DNA of 33,640 nt from 2-02-FULL-55-14 sp964581115 (GTDB lineage Bacteria > Bacteroidota > Ignavibacteria > UBA10030): assembly GCA_964581115.1 (NCBI GenBank), contig CAZOMY010000033.1, forward strand, positions 1 through 33,640, written 5' to 3'. The notes beneath the pieces are model-generated. The model was not told the DNA's origin, did not search any database, and saw only the letters and a list, made by a program, of their open reading frames with translations. Positions 22,975 to 30,643 of this stretch are shown in pieces. Numbering within the stretch: position 1 is the stretch's first letter; each line of letters opens with the position of its first letter. The translations under genes were made by a program, and so were the position numbers.

Positions 22975-24373
22975 ACCGCAGGAATCCCACGAACGCTGCG
23001 GCAAAGCTGAGCAGGGTTGTCAATGCCAGCAACCCCAGGTCGACGGCCACGGCACCGAGCGAAGCACTCAGCGCAGGAGGCTGGAACTCGAACGACGGGA
23101 TCTCCTGCACGTTGATCGGCTTCTTCTCCTCCTCGCTGTCGGTCGTGACGCGGAAGACAAAGCCGCCGCCGACGTTCATCCCCGTCTTCTGCTTCATGAA
23201 TTCCGCGTAGGTCTTCTGATACCGCTGCGCCGCTTCGACATAGGCCTCCTGCATATGCACTCCGGTGCCGGCGATCTCCATGGAGGCCAGCGACACCACG
23301 GCAGCCGGGGAGATCCGGGCCAGCCCGAGGGCCAAGCGCTCCTGAACCTGCAATCGATTGGACCGCTCCTCGTTCAGCCGGGCGGTGAACTCACTCATCT
23401 TCTTCTCACGTTCGTCTCCCAGGCTACCCATGAATTTCTGAAACTCAGCCATCATCTTGTCCATGGGCACTCCTTCGGGGGCGCGGAAGTTGGCCATCTT
23501 CTTCCGGTCCTCCTCCCACAGCGAGATGTTGTACCGACCCTTCTGTGAGTTCAGATCGTCAACGCCCGGCACGGAAACGGCGCGACCGGCCAACAACACA
23601 GCGGTGCGCGGCCAGACGAGGACCGCCAGGATCCAGACCGCCAGCAGGATCAGGAAGGAGTTCGATGACCGTTGCGTGATGGTCGACACGAAGACGGCGA
23701 TGCCGAGAAATGCTGCGAAGTACAAGGTCCCGGCGGTCACCACCAGGATCAGTCGCACCCAGTCGGTCGCCGCCATCGGAACTCCCATGAGGATCAAGAT
23801 CAGCGAGCCGATCAGGATCGGGATGAGCAAAGGAAGTCCTGCGCCGACGAACGATCCGAGCAGCTTGCCGATGATGTAGGTGCCGCGCGGAACCGCATTG
23901 GCGAATGACAATCGCAGCGTGCCGCGTTCTTTCTCTCCGCTGACGGCGTCATAGGCAAAGAGGATCGCGAACAGCGACAGGACGATTTGGAAGACGAAGT
24001 CCAGGTCGAGGAACCGGAACACGGCGTAAACCGGGTCGTCGCCGTAGCGGTTGTCGTCGGGACGGATCTCGCCACGGCCTCTGATCTCGGCTGTGCGGCC
24101 GATGTCATTTGAAACGCCCATCACGATCGAGGCGATTGGCTGTGGCGGCAGATAGACGCGAAAATCCCGGACGGAGACCCAGTCGTTCAATCCTTCCAGC
24201 TTGCGCAAGTTCTCCCGGGTGGCAGCTTCGTACTGTTCGCGACTCACCTGGTAGTTCCGTGCGCCGACGTAGAAGGAAAGGATGATCAAAACGGAGCAAA
24301 CGCCGAAGGTGAGCGCAAACTTGGCCGACCCTATGATGTCGCGAAGCTCTTTGCGGATGATGAGGGAGAGCAT
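22961..24373 (-). CDS. ABC-2 type permease A (DUF3526-like)
   Basis: A 470-residue membrane subunit. It starts MLSLIIRKELRDIIGS (amphipathic elbow helix) and TM1 at about residues 17-37, followed by an extracytoplasmic loop containing a Pro-rich segment. TM2-TM5 cover about 125-270, with YDAVSGEKERGTLRLSFAN after TM2. A charged helical domain of about 150 residues follows (KMMAEFQKFMGSLGDEREKKMSEFTARLNEERSNRLQ), and a last TM ends in GFLRYDVR. The large domain between TM5 and TM6 is probably outside the membrane core. It is paralogous to permease B. It lies between the ATPase gene and permease B in an operon with NEW3 and PDZ proteins. Likely a half of a heterodimeric transporter; the substrate is unknown. 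Confidence 0.87.
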   Translation of the reverse strand: MLSLIIRKELRDIIGSAKFALTFGVCSVLIILSFYVGARNYQVSREQYEAATRENLRKLEGLNDWVSVRDFRVYLPPQPIASIVMGVSNDIGRTAEIRGRGEIRPDDNRYGDDPVYAVFRFLDLDFVFQIVLSLFAILFAYDAVSGEKERGTLRLSFANAVPRGTYIIGKLLGSFVGAGLPLLIPILIGSLILILMGVPMAATDWVRLILVVTAGTLYFAAFLGIAVFVSTITQRSSNSFLILLAVWILAVLVWPRTAVLLAGRAVSVPGVDDLNSQKGRYNISLWEEDRKKMANFRAPEGVPMDKMMAEFQKFMGSLGDEREKKMSEFTARLNEERSNRLQVQERLALGLARISPAAVVSLASMEIAGTGVHMQEAYVEAAQRYQKTYAEFMKQKTGMNVGGGFVFRVTTDSEEEKKPINVQEIPSFEFQPPALSASLGAVAVDLGLLALTTLLSFAAAFVGFLRYDVR

Positions 24374-24470
24374 GTGGAGATCTAGAGACTGAGAACGTGT
24401 GAGTATGAAGTCGACAGTTGAAGTATGTCGACTGAAGCGCCTGACGCCGTTCTACAACATCGCAACAACA

Positions 24471-24533
24471 GACCACTGATCACTGCCAACGGTTAACCGT
24501 TTACTGAGCACAGACGACCGGCTACTCCCCACT
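24471..24533. repeat. Heptamer-periodic spacer running into the ATPase stop codon
   Basis: Nine 7-base units in unbroken phase (GACCACT, GATCACT, GCCAACG, GTTAACC, GTTTACT, then others ending GGCTACT and CCCCACT). The last units overlap the 3' end of the ABC ATPase gene and encode its final Gly-Ser-Gly-Glu residues and stop. In reverse complement the units read AGTGATC and AGTGGTC, the same sequence family as the element at 5736-5899. Confidence 0.75.
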
Positions 24534-25256
24534 CCCTCCCGCCATATACTGCATGTAGATCTCCTCCAGATTCGAACCAGCCAGCTGCTTTGCCGACTCC
24601 TGCATGACAAGCCGGCCCTGCGCCATAATGCCGATCGTCGTCGCCACTTCTTTGGCGCGGAAGATGTCGTGAGTGGACATGAGGATGGCCTTCCCCTCGT
24701 CGCGCAACGATTCAAGGAGGCGTTGAAAGTCGTACGCCGCCTGCGGGTCGAGCCCCGAGGTTGGTTCGTCGAGCAAGATCGTCGGGGCATGCTTCAGGAT
24801 CGCAATGGCGATGCCGCACTTCTGACGCATTCCCTTGGAGAATCCGCGGAGCCGCTTGTGATGCGCCGACTCCTGGAGCCCCACGCGGTTGAGCACGGCG
24901 TGGCATTCCTCTCGGGTGATCTCTGAGCGGCCGCCGAGCCGGGCGAAATACTCCAGATTCTGAATAGCGGTGAAATTCTGATACAGCATCACATTTTCCG
25001 ACACGTAGGCCACGTGCTTCTTCGCCGTCAGCGGATCCTTGTGCGTGACCGTGCCGGCGATGAGTGCCTCACCCGACGTCGGCTCGACGAAATTGAGGAA
25101 GATATTGATCGTGGTCGTCTTGCCGGCTCCGTTGGCGCCGAGCATGGCAAAGATCTCGCCAGGCCGGACGGAGAAGCTGACGTTGTCAAGGGCTACGACG
25201 CCGTCTTCGTAACGTTTGGTGAGCGAGACGGCTTGGAGGAGTGGAGCAGAGGTCAT
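24522..25256 (-). CDS. ABC transporter ATP-binding protein
   Basis: A 244-residue ATPase of the NatA/CcmA-like ABC-2 exporter group. Walker A GANGAGKT is at 40-47, the signature is a degenerate FSKGM at 139-143, Walker B is ILLDEP at 160-165 and the switch His H196 is in STHD. The usual Q-loop glutamine is replaced by Glu (YVSEN, about E87). The ATG at 25256 is chosen by alignment with the normal N-terminus; upstream codons are spacer. The C-terminal tail (YMAGGSGE) is partly made from the adjoining heptamer repeat. It powers the two permeases encoded downstream. Confidence 0.93.
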   Translation of the reverse strand: MTSAPLLQAVSLTKRYEDGVVALDNVSFSVRPGEIFAMLGANGAGKTTTINIFLNFVEPTSGEALIAGTVTHKDPLTAKKHVAYVSENVMLYQNFTAIQNLEYFARLGGRSEITREECHAVLNRVGLQESAHHKRLRGFSKGMRQKCGIAIAILKHAPTILLDEPTSGLDPQAAYDFQRLLESLRDEGKAILMSTHDIFRAKEVATTIGIMAQGRLVMQESAKQLAGSNLEEIYMQYMAGGSGE

Positions 25257-25285
25257 GGAATGCCTGTGTAGAGGTGAAAGTGTGA

Positions 25286-25306
25286 ACATTGATGGGCAGG
25301 ATGGAC
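25286..25306. repeat. Dispersed 21-base repeat, copy 1
   Basis: This 21-base stretch (ACATTGATGG then GCAGGATGGAC) matches 31571-31591 at 20 of 21 positions. It carries the 9-base periodic unit CAGGATGGA-type sequence. It lies in the spacer between the ATPase and NEW3 genes. Confidence 0.7.
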
Positions 25307-25341
25307 ACGAAGAATTGTTCCGTACATCGATGTCGAATCAC

Positions 25342-26829
25342 TTACCTTCGTGAAAGTCGTATGCTGAAGACCACCAGCCCGCCCACGACGCCAAGGATGG
25401 CCAATACCAGTAGGATCGTTCCCCACCCGCCGGCTTCGGCGGCCACTTCGGCCGTCACGGTCTTATCTTCGGCGTTCACGGGCTGGTTGTCCGAGAGACC
25501 GCTCGTGCGCAGGCGAAATTCATACCGGCCCACGCTGATCTCAGCTGGTGGCGTCACCGTCACCGTTACGCGTCGCTCGCCGTTGATCTCGAGCGTTGGA
25601 ATGACAGCCGGTTCGACCGACTTCGTCCAATTGAAGGGCAGGTCCACGTCGACCTTCACGTTGTCCAGCCGCCGGGTCCCTTCGTTGACGATGTCGGCAA
25701 CCATCGTGACCGGTTGTCCCGGCTGAACGACGTGATACAATTGAGGTGCGCGGACAAGCAGACGTCCTTTGCCACGTGGAACCAGCTCGAGCTTCACGAA
25801 GCCGACCTTCAACGCAGAGATCTCCTCCTCCGTCCACGTTTTCGCCGCGAGGTTCGGCATCTCCTTCACACGGTCGGTCGGGACAACGAGCACGTAGAAG
25901 GAGATGGGCTTGTCCATCGTCACTTCGTCCGTCGGCCGGTCGGGGAGCGAGATCTCAAGCGAGGCTTTGCGCGAGTGGGCGCTTTCGGTGAAGCGGATCT
26001 GCGTCAGCCGGGCGTTGGAGCCCACGTCCCGGAAGTACCGGTCGATCTGCTGCGGCAGATTGGCCACGTCGAGGCTGAACGTATTCTGCGAGCCGGAGAA
26101 GAGCTCGAGCGTGAGGTCATACGTGGCCGTACGTCCCAGTTCGCCTTCCTGCGAGAATTGCTGCGATTGCACGAGCACCTTGTCGGCGGTGACGTCCTTC
26201 TGCAGAAAGATCCGCAGCGTTCGTGAACTGCCGTTTCCGTAGAGCAGATTGACCGTGACTGCATCGAGGTCCTGCAGCAGCGTGAATTCGACCGTCCGCG
26301 GTTTGCCGTATCGCAGTTCGTCGATCTTCGACTCATACGGTTGTGAAATGATCGCTCCCTCCTGGTTGTAGAGTGAGACGTAGATGTTCGTGATGACGTC
26401 GGGCTGGAGCGAGCGGAAGAGCTTGTCGTCGATGCCGACGAGTTTCTGGAATTCGCCTCCTCCGGACGCATTGGCCAGACCGAGCCGAACCCGCTTGGTT
26501 CCGTCCTCGGCTTGGTACTTCACCGCCCGGTCGACGGTGATGAACTGCTGTTCAAACAGGACGGCCAGAAGGGACTGCTGGTAGTTGACCTCCGCGTCAG
26601 CGTAAGCATTCTTCGATCGATCGAGTTCCACCTGTGAGATCAAACCCTTGTCGAACAACGCCTGTTGTCGCTCGAATTCTTTGCGGGTGACCTCGAAGTA
26701 TTCCTTCGCCCGGCGAAGGCCGAGCAGGCGATACTTGTCATCTCGCTGGTTGAAGCTGTTGTATTGCGATTGGGCGGCCGAGATTAGCGCCAGCGCCAAA
26801 ACCACGATCTGGACAATTCGGATCTTCAT
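25342..26829 (-). CDS. NEW3-domain exported membrane-anchored protein
   Basis: A 495-residue protein with a signal peptide (about 1-20, LALALISAAQSQ). Next is a coiled-coil stretch at about 32-85 (RRAKEYFEVTRKEFERQQALFDKGLISQVELDRSKNAY) that resembles helices of TolC or adaptor proteins. A large beta-rich middle region follows. A NEW3 (NPCBM-associated, Ig-like) domain lies at about 365-445 (VQPGQPVTMVADIVNEGTRRLDNVKVDVDLPFNW). A C-terminal TM at about 465-488 is followed by RLSRR. The protein is thus periplasmic or extracytoplasmic and anchored at its C-terminus, a suitable partner for the ABC-2 permeases in the same operon. Start ATG 26829 begins the signal peptide. Specific function unknown. 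Confidence 0.8.
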   Translation of the reverse strand: MKIRIVQIVVLALALISAAQSQYNSFNQRDDKYRLLGLRRAKEYFEVTRKEFERQQALFDKGLISQVELDRSKNAYADAEVNYQQSLLAVLFEQQFITVDRAVKYQAEDGTKRVRLGLANASGGGEFQKLVGIDDKLFRSLQPDVITNIYVSLYNQEGAIISQPYESKIDELRYGKPRTVEFTLLQDLDAVTVNLLYGNGSSRTLRIFLQKDVTADKVLVQSQQFSQEGELGRTATYDLTLELFSGSQNTFSLDVANLPQQIDRYFRDVGSNARLTQIRFTESAHSRKASLEISLPDRPTDEVTMDKPISFYVLVVPTDRVKEMPNLAAKTWTEEEISALKVGFVKLELVPRGKGRLLVRAPQLYHVVQPGQPVTMVADIVNEGTRRLDNVKVDVDLPFNWTKSVEPAVIPTLEINGERRVTVTVTPPAEISVGRYEFRLRTSGLSDNQPVNAEDKTVTAEVAAEAGGWGTILLVLAILGVVGGLVVFSIRLSRR

Positions 26830-26860
26830 GGACTCGGGGAACGATACGTTGGCAAGAAAC

Positions 26861-26916
26861 TGACCTCTGACCTCTGGTTTCTGAGCTCTGACCTCTGATC
26901 TCCGACCTCTATCTTC
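26861..26916. repeat. Heptamer-periodic spacer (TGACCTC units)
   Basis: Eight units of 7 bases in perfect phase: TGACCTC occurs three times exactly, with TGGTTTC, TGAGCTC, TGATCTC, CGACCTC and TATCTTC between and after. The run ends directly at the PDZ gene stop codon and makes up most of the spacer to the NEW3 gene. Confidence 0.85.
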
Positions 26917-26917
26917 T

Positions 26918-27649
26918 CTATTGCCGCATAATCTGCATTCTGCCACGGGGCTCCGGCCGCGGCATCTTCACCGTCACCGTCTCGCCCTTGCGGTCGAGGA
27001 CAAAGCTCAGCTCATCACCGACCTTTGCCGCTTCGAGCGCTTTGGCGAAGTCGGCGATGTTCTTGATCGGAGTTCCATTGAGCGACGAAACGACATCGCC
27101 CTTCTGGATCTCCTTCGAAGCATGAGGCATCGTTTCGCTGACCACGACAGCGCTTGCCTTCTTTTCGAGCATCAAACCGAGGGCTGGAAAGACGTCGGAG
27201 TTCTGGTCGCCCGGACCACGCCGGATCACCATGCCGCCCCCGGGCATCTCCTTGTCGTCTCTTCTCGTGAAGGTCACAACGATGGGCCGTCCGTCTCGTC
27301 GCACACCCAGCTTGAATTCCTCACCCGGCTTGGACGCGTTGTAGGCTTCGTGAAGTTCCTTGATCGTCTTGATCCGTTTGCCGGCGGCCATCCCGACCTC
27401 ATCGCCGCGCTGAAGGTCGACCTCGGCCATGCCTTGCGGACGCCGATCGGGCGGAGGGACCATCACGATCTTCAACGTTCCGCCTTCGTCGGCGACGATG
27501 GCCATGATCTCGCGGAGCATCACCGAAGAATCGGCGTTGAAGCGCATCATCGTTCGTTGTTGACCTCCGGCGGACGACCAGCCTTGTGCGGACAATGGAA
27601 CGACCAACACGAAGACGAACATAGCGAGCACGACGGATCGAAGCTGCAT
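26918..27649 (-). CDS. Exported double-PDZ protein
   Basis: A 243-residue exported protein. The signal peptide is about 1-21 (VLAMFVFVLVVPLSAQ). Two PDZ domains follow without any protease domain: PDZ1 at about 75-130 (VDLQRGDEVGMAAGKRIKTIKELHEAY) and PDZ2 at about 153-230 (LGLMLEKKASAVVVSETMPHASKEIQKGDVVSSLNGTPIKNIADFAKAL). AGGAGGT lies at good distance before the ATG at 27649. PDZ domains bind C-terminal peptides or beta strands, so this could be an adaptor recognising substrate proteins outside the cytoplasm. It opens the operon that continues with the NEW3 protein and the ABC exporter, and it is divergent from a two-component system. The linked role is inference. Confidence 0.85.
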   Translation of the reverse strand: MQLRSVVLAMFVFVLVVPLSAQGWSSAGGQQRTMMRFNADSSVMLREIMAIVADEGGTLKIVMVPPPDRRPQGMAEVDLQRGDEVGMAAGKRIKTIKELHEAYNASKPGEEFKLGVRRDGRPIVVTFTRRDDKEMPGGGMVIRRGPGDQNSDVFPALGLMLEKKASAVVVSETMPHASKEIQKGDVVSSLNGTPIKNIADFAKALEAAKVGDELSFVLDRKGETVTVKMPRPEPRGRMQIMRQ

Positions 27650-27833
27650 GGCAAAGGACCTCCTGTGTGAAGGATCGGGCGTGTCGTGATCGCGGAACGC
27701 TCGCCCACGGCGCCCTCCGACTCGCAACGAGACGGGGTTGGTGGACCAGCGCATCCGGCGACCGACGGCCGCTGTCGGATTTCTGATAACGACAACTTCG
27801 CCAAATGGATGCAGTCTCACGAGTCAATTCTTC

Positions 27834-27853
27834 TGAAGAAGTGTGAAGAAATG
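27834..27853. promoter_or_regulatory. Tandem direct repeat in divergent promoter, response-regulator-box-like
   Basis: TGAAGAAGTG is directly followed by TGAAGAAATG, giving a 10-base period. It lies in the 388-base spacer between the PDZ/ABC operon and the kinase/regulator genes. OmpR/PhoB-type regulators typically bind such head-to-tail repeats, so a site for the adjacent regulator is plausible. The rest of 27650-27897 holds no gene. Confidence 0.35.
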
Positions 27854-27897
27854 TAAAGGGGAGATGTTTGTCAGCGAGCGGAGGAATATATTGGGGA

Positions 27898-28034
27898 GTA
27901 GGAAGATGAAAGATAGAAGTAGGAAGACGATCTGAGATTCCTCTGTGTTGGGGCTGCTCCCGTGTTCGGTGAGCTGTGGCGTTCCTGTGAGGCCTTTTAA
28001 TCTTCCTACCTCTTACCATCTACCTAATACTCTC
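27898..28034. repeat. Heptamer-periodic inverted element ahead of the kinase gene
   Basis: The left arm (27898-27932) has units GTAGGAA, GATGAAA, GATAGAA, GTAGGAA and GACGATC. The right arm (28000-28034) has units ATCTTCC, TACCTCT, TACCATC, TACCTAA and TACTCTC. The arms are imperfect inverted complements (GTAGGAAGA against TCTTCCTAC). About 67 bases lie between them. The right arm ends three bases before the kinase ATG, so it forms the whole translation-initiation leader. Confidence 0.75.
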
Positions 28035-28037
28035 TTC

Positions 28038-29768
28038 ATGTTCTCCCGCGCCTCTTCCATACGGATCCTCATCGCCGTCATCGTGTTGGCCTGCGTCGGA
28101 TTGCTGGCGTTGCAGGTCCGATTGCTCCAGAATACGGCCGAGCTCCGTCGGGCAACGTTCGAGCAGAACGTCATGGCGGCGTTGGCATCGGCGGCTCGCT
28201 CGCTGGAAGAGCGCTCCATTGTCGACCGGGTCTTCGTGGTGAGCGACGCCGATAGTCTGCATTGGAAAGGCAACCTCAAGTCATCACACTCGGCGGGACC
28301 GGTGATCGCACGGCGCATGGACCGACCAGATTCATCCACCGCGTTTGCGGTGATGATGACACCTTCCGGGACAGTCCGGACGTGGTTCGAGGAAGGAAAG
28401 ATCATCGGAACGAGCGATCGGCCCCAACAGATCTCGGTGGAAGTCTTCGACATGTTCGGCCGGCTCGACACGACGCTGTGGCGCAAGAGGCGGGTGTCGG
28501 GTGACTTTGCCCTGCCGTTGCCGCAGGCGAAAGCCGGCCGCTCAGCGGCGTTCGTTCGAGTCCGTACCGACCAGGGGGTCTCGACGATGCGGCTCGATCC
28601 CGTGCGAGGTGCCTCGTCGTTCACCTTCACGTTTGGCGACACGTTGCGGCGCGACCGGATGGTGCGGCGCGTGGTGGAATCGTTCGCCATGACGTCGCCC
28701 GAACCGGTGGGCATCTCGATCGCTCCCGCGTCGCTCGACAGCCTCATGGGGGACCGACTCCGGCAGCAATCGATCGATCAGCCATTCGCCGCAGCGCTTG
28801 TCATGCTTGATTCTGTGATGGTGGCGTCGGACACGACGGCAACGTGGGATGGGGCGGAGGGAACGTTCCGATTGCCGGTGGGGGCCGTTGGTCCGTTCGC
28901 GCCGCGCGAAGAGTTGGTTGTGCAGTTGCCCTCGTGGCGGTCGCATCTGTGGGCCGGGCTCTGGCCGGAGCTCAGCGTGACGGCGGCATTGTTCGCGCTC
29001 ATCGTTGGGGTGTTCGTGGCCACGCTTCGCACGATCCGTCGACAGCAGGAATTCGCCGGGCGGTTGAGCGATTTCATCGGCAACATGACGCACGAGTTCA
29101 AAACGCCGCTGGCGACGATCTCGCTGGCGAGCGAGGCGCTGACGCGCGCCGACGTCAAGCGATCGCCGAAGAAGATCGACACGTACAATGCCGTCATTCG
29201 GGACGAGAATAGGCGGATGGGTTCGCAGGTGGAGCGGATCTTGCAGATGGCGTCGCTCGAGGAGGGAGAGCTCGAATTGCGGAAAGAACGCCTGAGTTTG
29301 CACACGCTTGTGGCGGAGGCCGCGCACAAGGCGCGTATGCTGGTGCAACACCGCGGAGGGACGCTCGAAGTCCGTCTGGATGCGTCAGACGACGTCGTCC
29401 TGGGAGACCGGGTCCACCTTGAGAACGTCCTGCACAACCTGTTCGACAACGCGATCAAGTATTCTCCAGACGCACCGGCGCTGAGGGTGTCGACCGAGAA
29501 CGACAACACCCAGCTGCGTCTGATCGTTCGCGATCGGGGCGTCGGTATCGCCCCGGACCAGCAGGAACGCGTGTTCGAGAAGTACTATCGCGTTCCGACC
29601 GGGAACGTGCACGACGTCAAAGGATTCGGGTTGGGACTCAGCTACGTGAAGCTCGTGGTGACGTCGCTGGGAGGCACCGTGCATCTGACCAGCAAGCTGG
29701 GGGACGGTACGGAAGCGACGATCAGCCTTCCGCTCGTTGATAGAAGCGCAGCCACAAAGAATACATAG
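28038..29768 (+). CDS. Membrane sensor histidine kinase (RprX-like)
   Basis: A 576-residue sensor kinase. TM1 is at about 8-28 and TM2 at about 311-332, enclosing a periplasmic sensor region of roughly 280 residues with no recognised fold. There is no HAMP domain; TM2 leads nearly directly into the HisKA helix with the phosphorylated H352 (NMTHEFKTPL). The ATPase domain has the N-box N471 (NLFDNAIKYS), then DRGVGI and GFGLGLSY. The layout recalls RprX-type kinases of Bacteroidota. The ATG at 28038 begins TM1; codons upstream are repeat sequence. Its last codons are made from a 9-base-unit repeat. It is co-directional with the response regulator 75 bases on. Confidence 0.93.
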   Translation: MFSRASSIRILIAVIVLACVGLLALQVRLLQNTAELRRATFEQNVMAALASAARSLEERSIVDRVFVVSDADSLHWKGNLKSSHSAGPVIARRMDRPDSSTAFAVMMTPSGTVRTWFEEGKIIGTSDRPQQISVEVFDMFGRLDTTLWRKRRVSGDFALPLPQAKAGRSAAFVRVRTDQGVSTMRLDPVRGASSFTFTFGDTLRRDRMVRRVVESFAMTSPEPVGISIAPASLDSLMGDRLRQQSIDQPFAAALVMLDSVMVASDTTATWDGAEGTFRLPVGAVGPFAPREELVVQLPSWRSHLWAGLWPELSVTAALFALIVGVFVATLRTIRRQQEFAGRLSDFIGNMTHEFKTPLATISLASEALTRADVKRSPKKIDTYNAVIRDENRRMGSQVERILQMASLEEGELELRKERLSLHTLVAEAAHKARMLVQHRGGTLEVRLDASDDVVLGDRVHLENVLHNLFDNAIKYSPDAPALRVSTENDNTQLRLIVRDRGVGIAPDQQERVFEKYYRVPTGNVHDVKGFGLGLSYVKLVVTSLGGTVHLTSKLGDGTEATISLPLVDRSAATKNT

Positions 29769-29832
29769 ATCTACAACAACGGCATGATCCTTTCGTCACG
29801 TGATCTTTGTGATCCTTGTGATCTTTGTGGCT
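29750..29832. repeat. Nonamer-periodic inverted element overlapping the kinase stop codon
   Basis: Three 9-base units in phase from 29800 (GTGATCTTT, GTGATCCTT, GTGATCTTT) end in TCTTTGTGGCT (29822-29832). That 11-mer is the exact complement of AGCCACAAAGA at 29750-29760. The left arm lies inside the kinase gene and encodes part of its C-terminus; the right arm nearly reaches the response regulator start. Confidence 0.8.
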
Positions 29833-29843
29833 AACAATATCCC

Positions 29844-30551
29844 ATGAAGGCATCTCGCACCATCTTGCTCCTCGAAGACGACCCCAATCTTGGGTTCGTG
29901 CTGAAGGAACACCTCGAATCACACGGATTCAGCGTCGATCTGCGCACCAACGGCGTCGACGGGCTGTCCGCAGTCGCGAAGCGCCGATTTGAGCTGTGTC
30001 TCGTCGACGTGATGATGCCGAAGAAGGACGGGTTCGCGTTCGTTCGGGAACTCCGCCAGAAGGACCAGAAGACGCCGGTGATCTTTCTGACCGCCAAGTC
30101 GATGAAGGAAGACCGGATCGAGGGGCTGCGGGTTGGGGCCGACGACTACCTGACAAAGCCGTTCAGCATGGAGGAATTGCTCCTGCGGATCCAGGCGGTT
30201 CTGCGACGCACCTCGGGCGCCGAGCCTCCCGCAGCGATCTCGGCAACGATCGCCTTTGGACCGTACGTCTTGAATGTCGCCACACATCAACTGACGCGCG
30301 GTGCGACCAGGAAGAAGCTCACCTCAAAAGAAACGCAGGTTCTGGAGCTGTTGGCTGCGGCGCCCAATGTGGTTGTATCGCGACATCAGATCCTGGAATC
30401 GGTATGGCACGATTCCGGCTATCATACCGGCCGCAGTCTCGACGTGTTCATCTCGCGCCTCCGCAAGCTGTTCCCTACGAAGAGCGGCGTCGAGATCCTC
30501 AATGTGCACGGGGAAGGGTATCGGTTGGTCGTGAGAGAGAGGAAAGCATAG
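29844..30551 (+). CDS. OmpR/PhoB-family response regulator (RprY-like)
   Basis: A 235-residue regulator with a receiver domain (about 5-120) and a winged-helix DNA-binding domain (about 138-232). The receiver shows the acidic pair D12/D13, phospho-acceptor D55 (LVDVMMPKKDG), the conserved LTAKS segment and K105 (YLTKPF). The output domain has LTSKETQVLELLAAAPNVVVSRHQIL and the winged-helix motif SLDVFISRLRKLF followed by VEILNVHGEGYRLV. It is the cognate partner of the adjoining kinase and may act on the divergent promoter region that holds a direct repeat. The ATG at 29844 gives the standard N-terminus. Confidence 0.95.
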   Translation: MKASRTILLLEDDPNLGFVLKEHLESHGFSVDLRTNGVDGLSAVAKRRFELCLVDVMMPKKDGFAFVRELRQKDQKTPVIFLTAKSMKEDRIEGLRVGADDYLTKPFSMEELLLRIQAVLRRTSGAEPPAAISATIAFGPYVLNVATHQLTRGATRKKLTSKETQVLELLAAAPNVVVSRHQILESVWHDSGYHTGRSLDVFISRLRKLFPTKSGVEILNVHGEGYRLVVRERKA

Positions 30552-30554
30552 GAG

Positions 30555-30639
30555 ATTTCGGATTGCGGATTCTCGATTTCGAATTTTCCGTGAAGGACAT
30601 TCTACGTTATTCCGAAATCCCAAATCCGCAATCCGCAAT
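30555..30639. repeat. Heptamer-periodic inverted element between convergent genes
   Basis: The left arm (30555-30589) consists of ATTTCGG, ATTGCGG, ATTCTCG, ATTTCGA and ATTTTCC. The right arm (30612-30639) consists of CCGAAAT, CCCAAAT and CCGCAAT twice, the reverse complements of left-arm units. The element occupies the whole spacer between the response regulator and the convergent DHFR-like gene, so the arms could form a bidirectional terminator-like hairpin. Confidence 0.85.
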
Positions 30640-30643
30640 TCCC

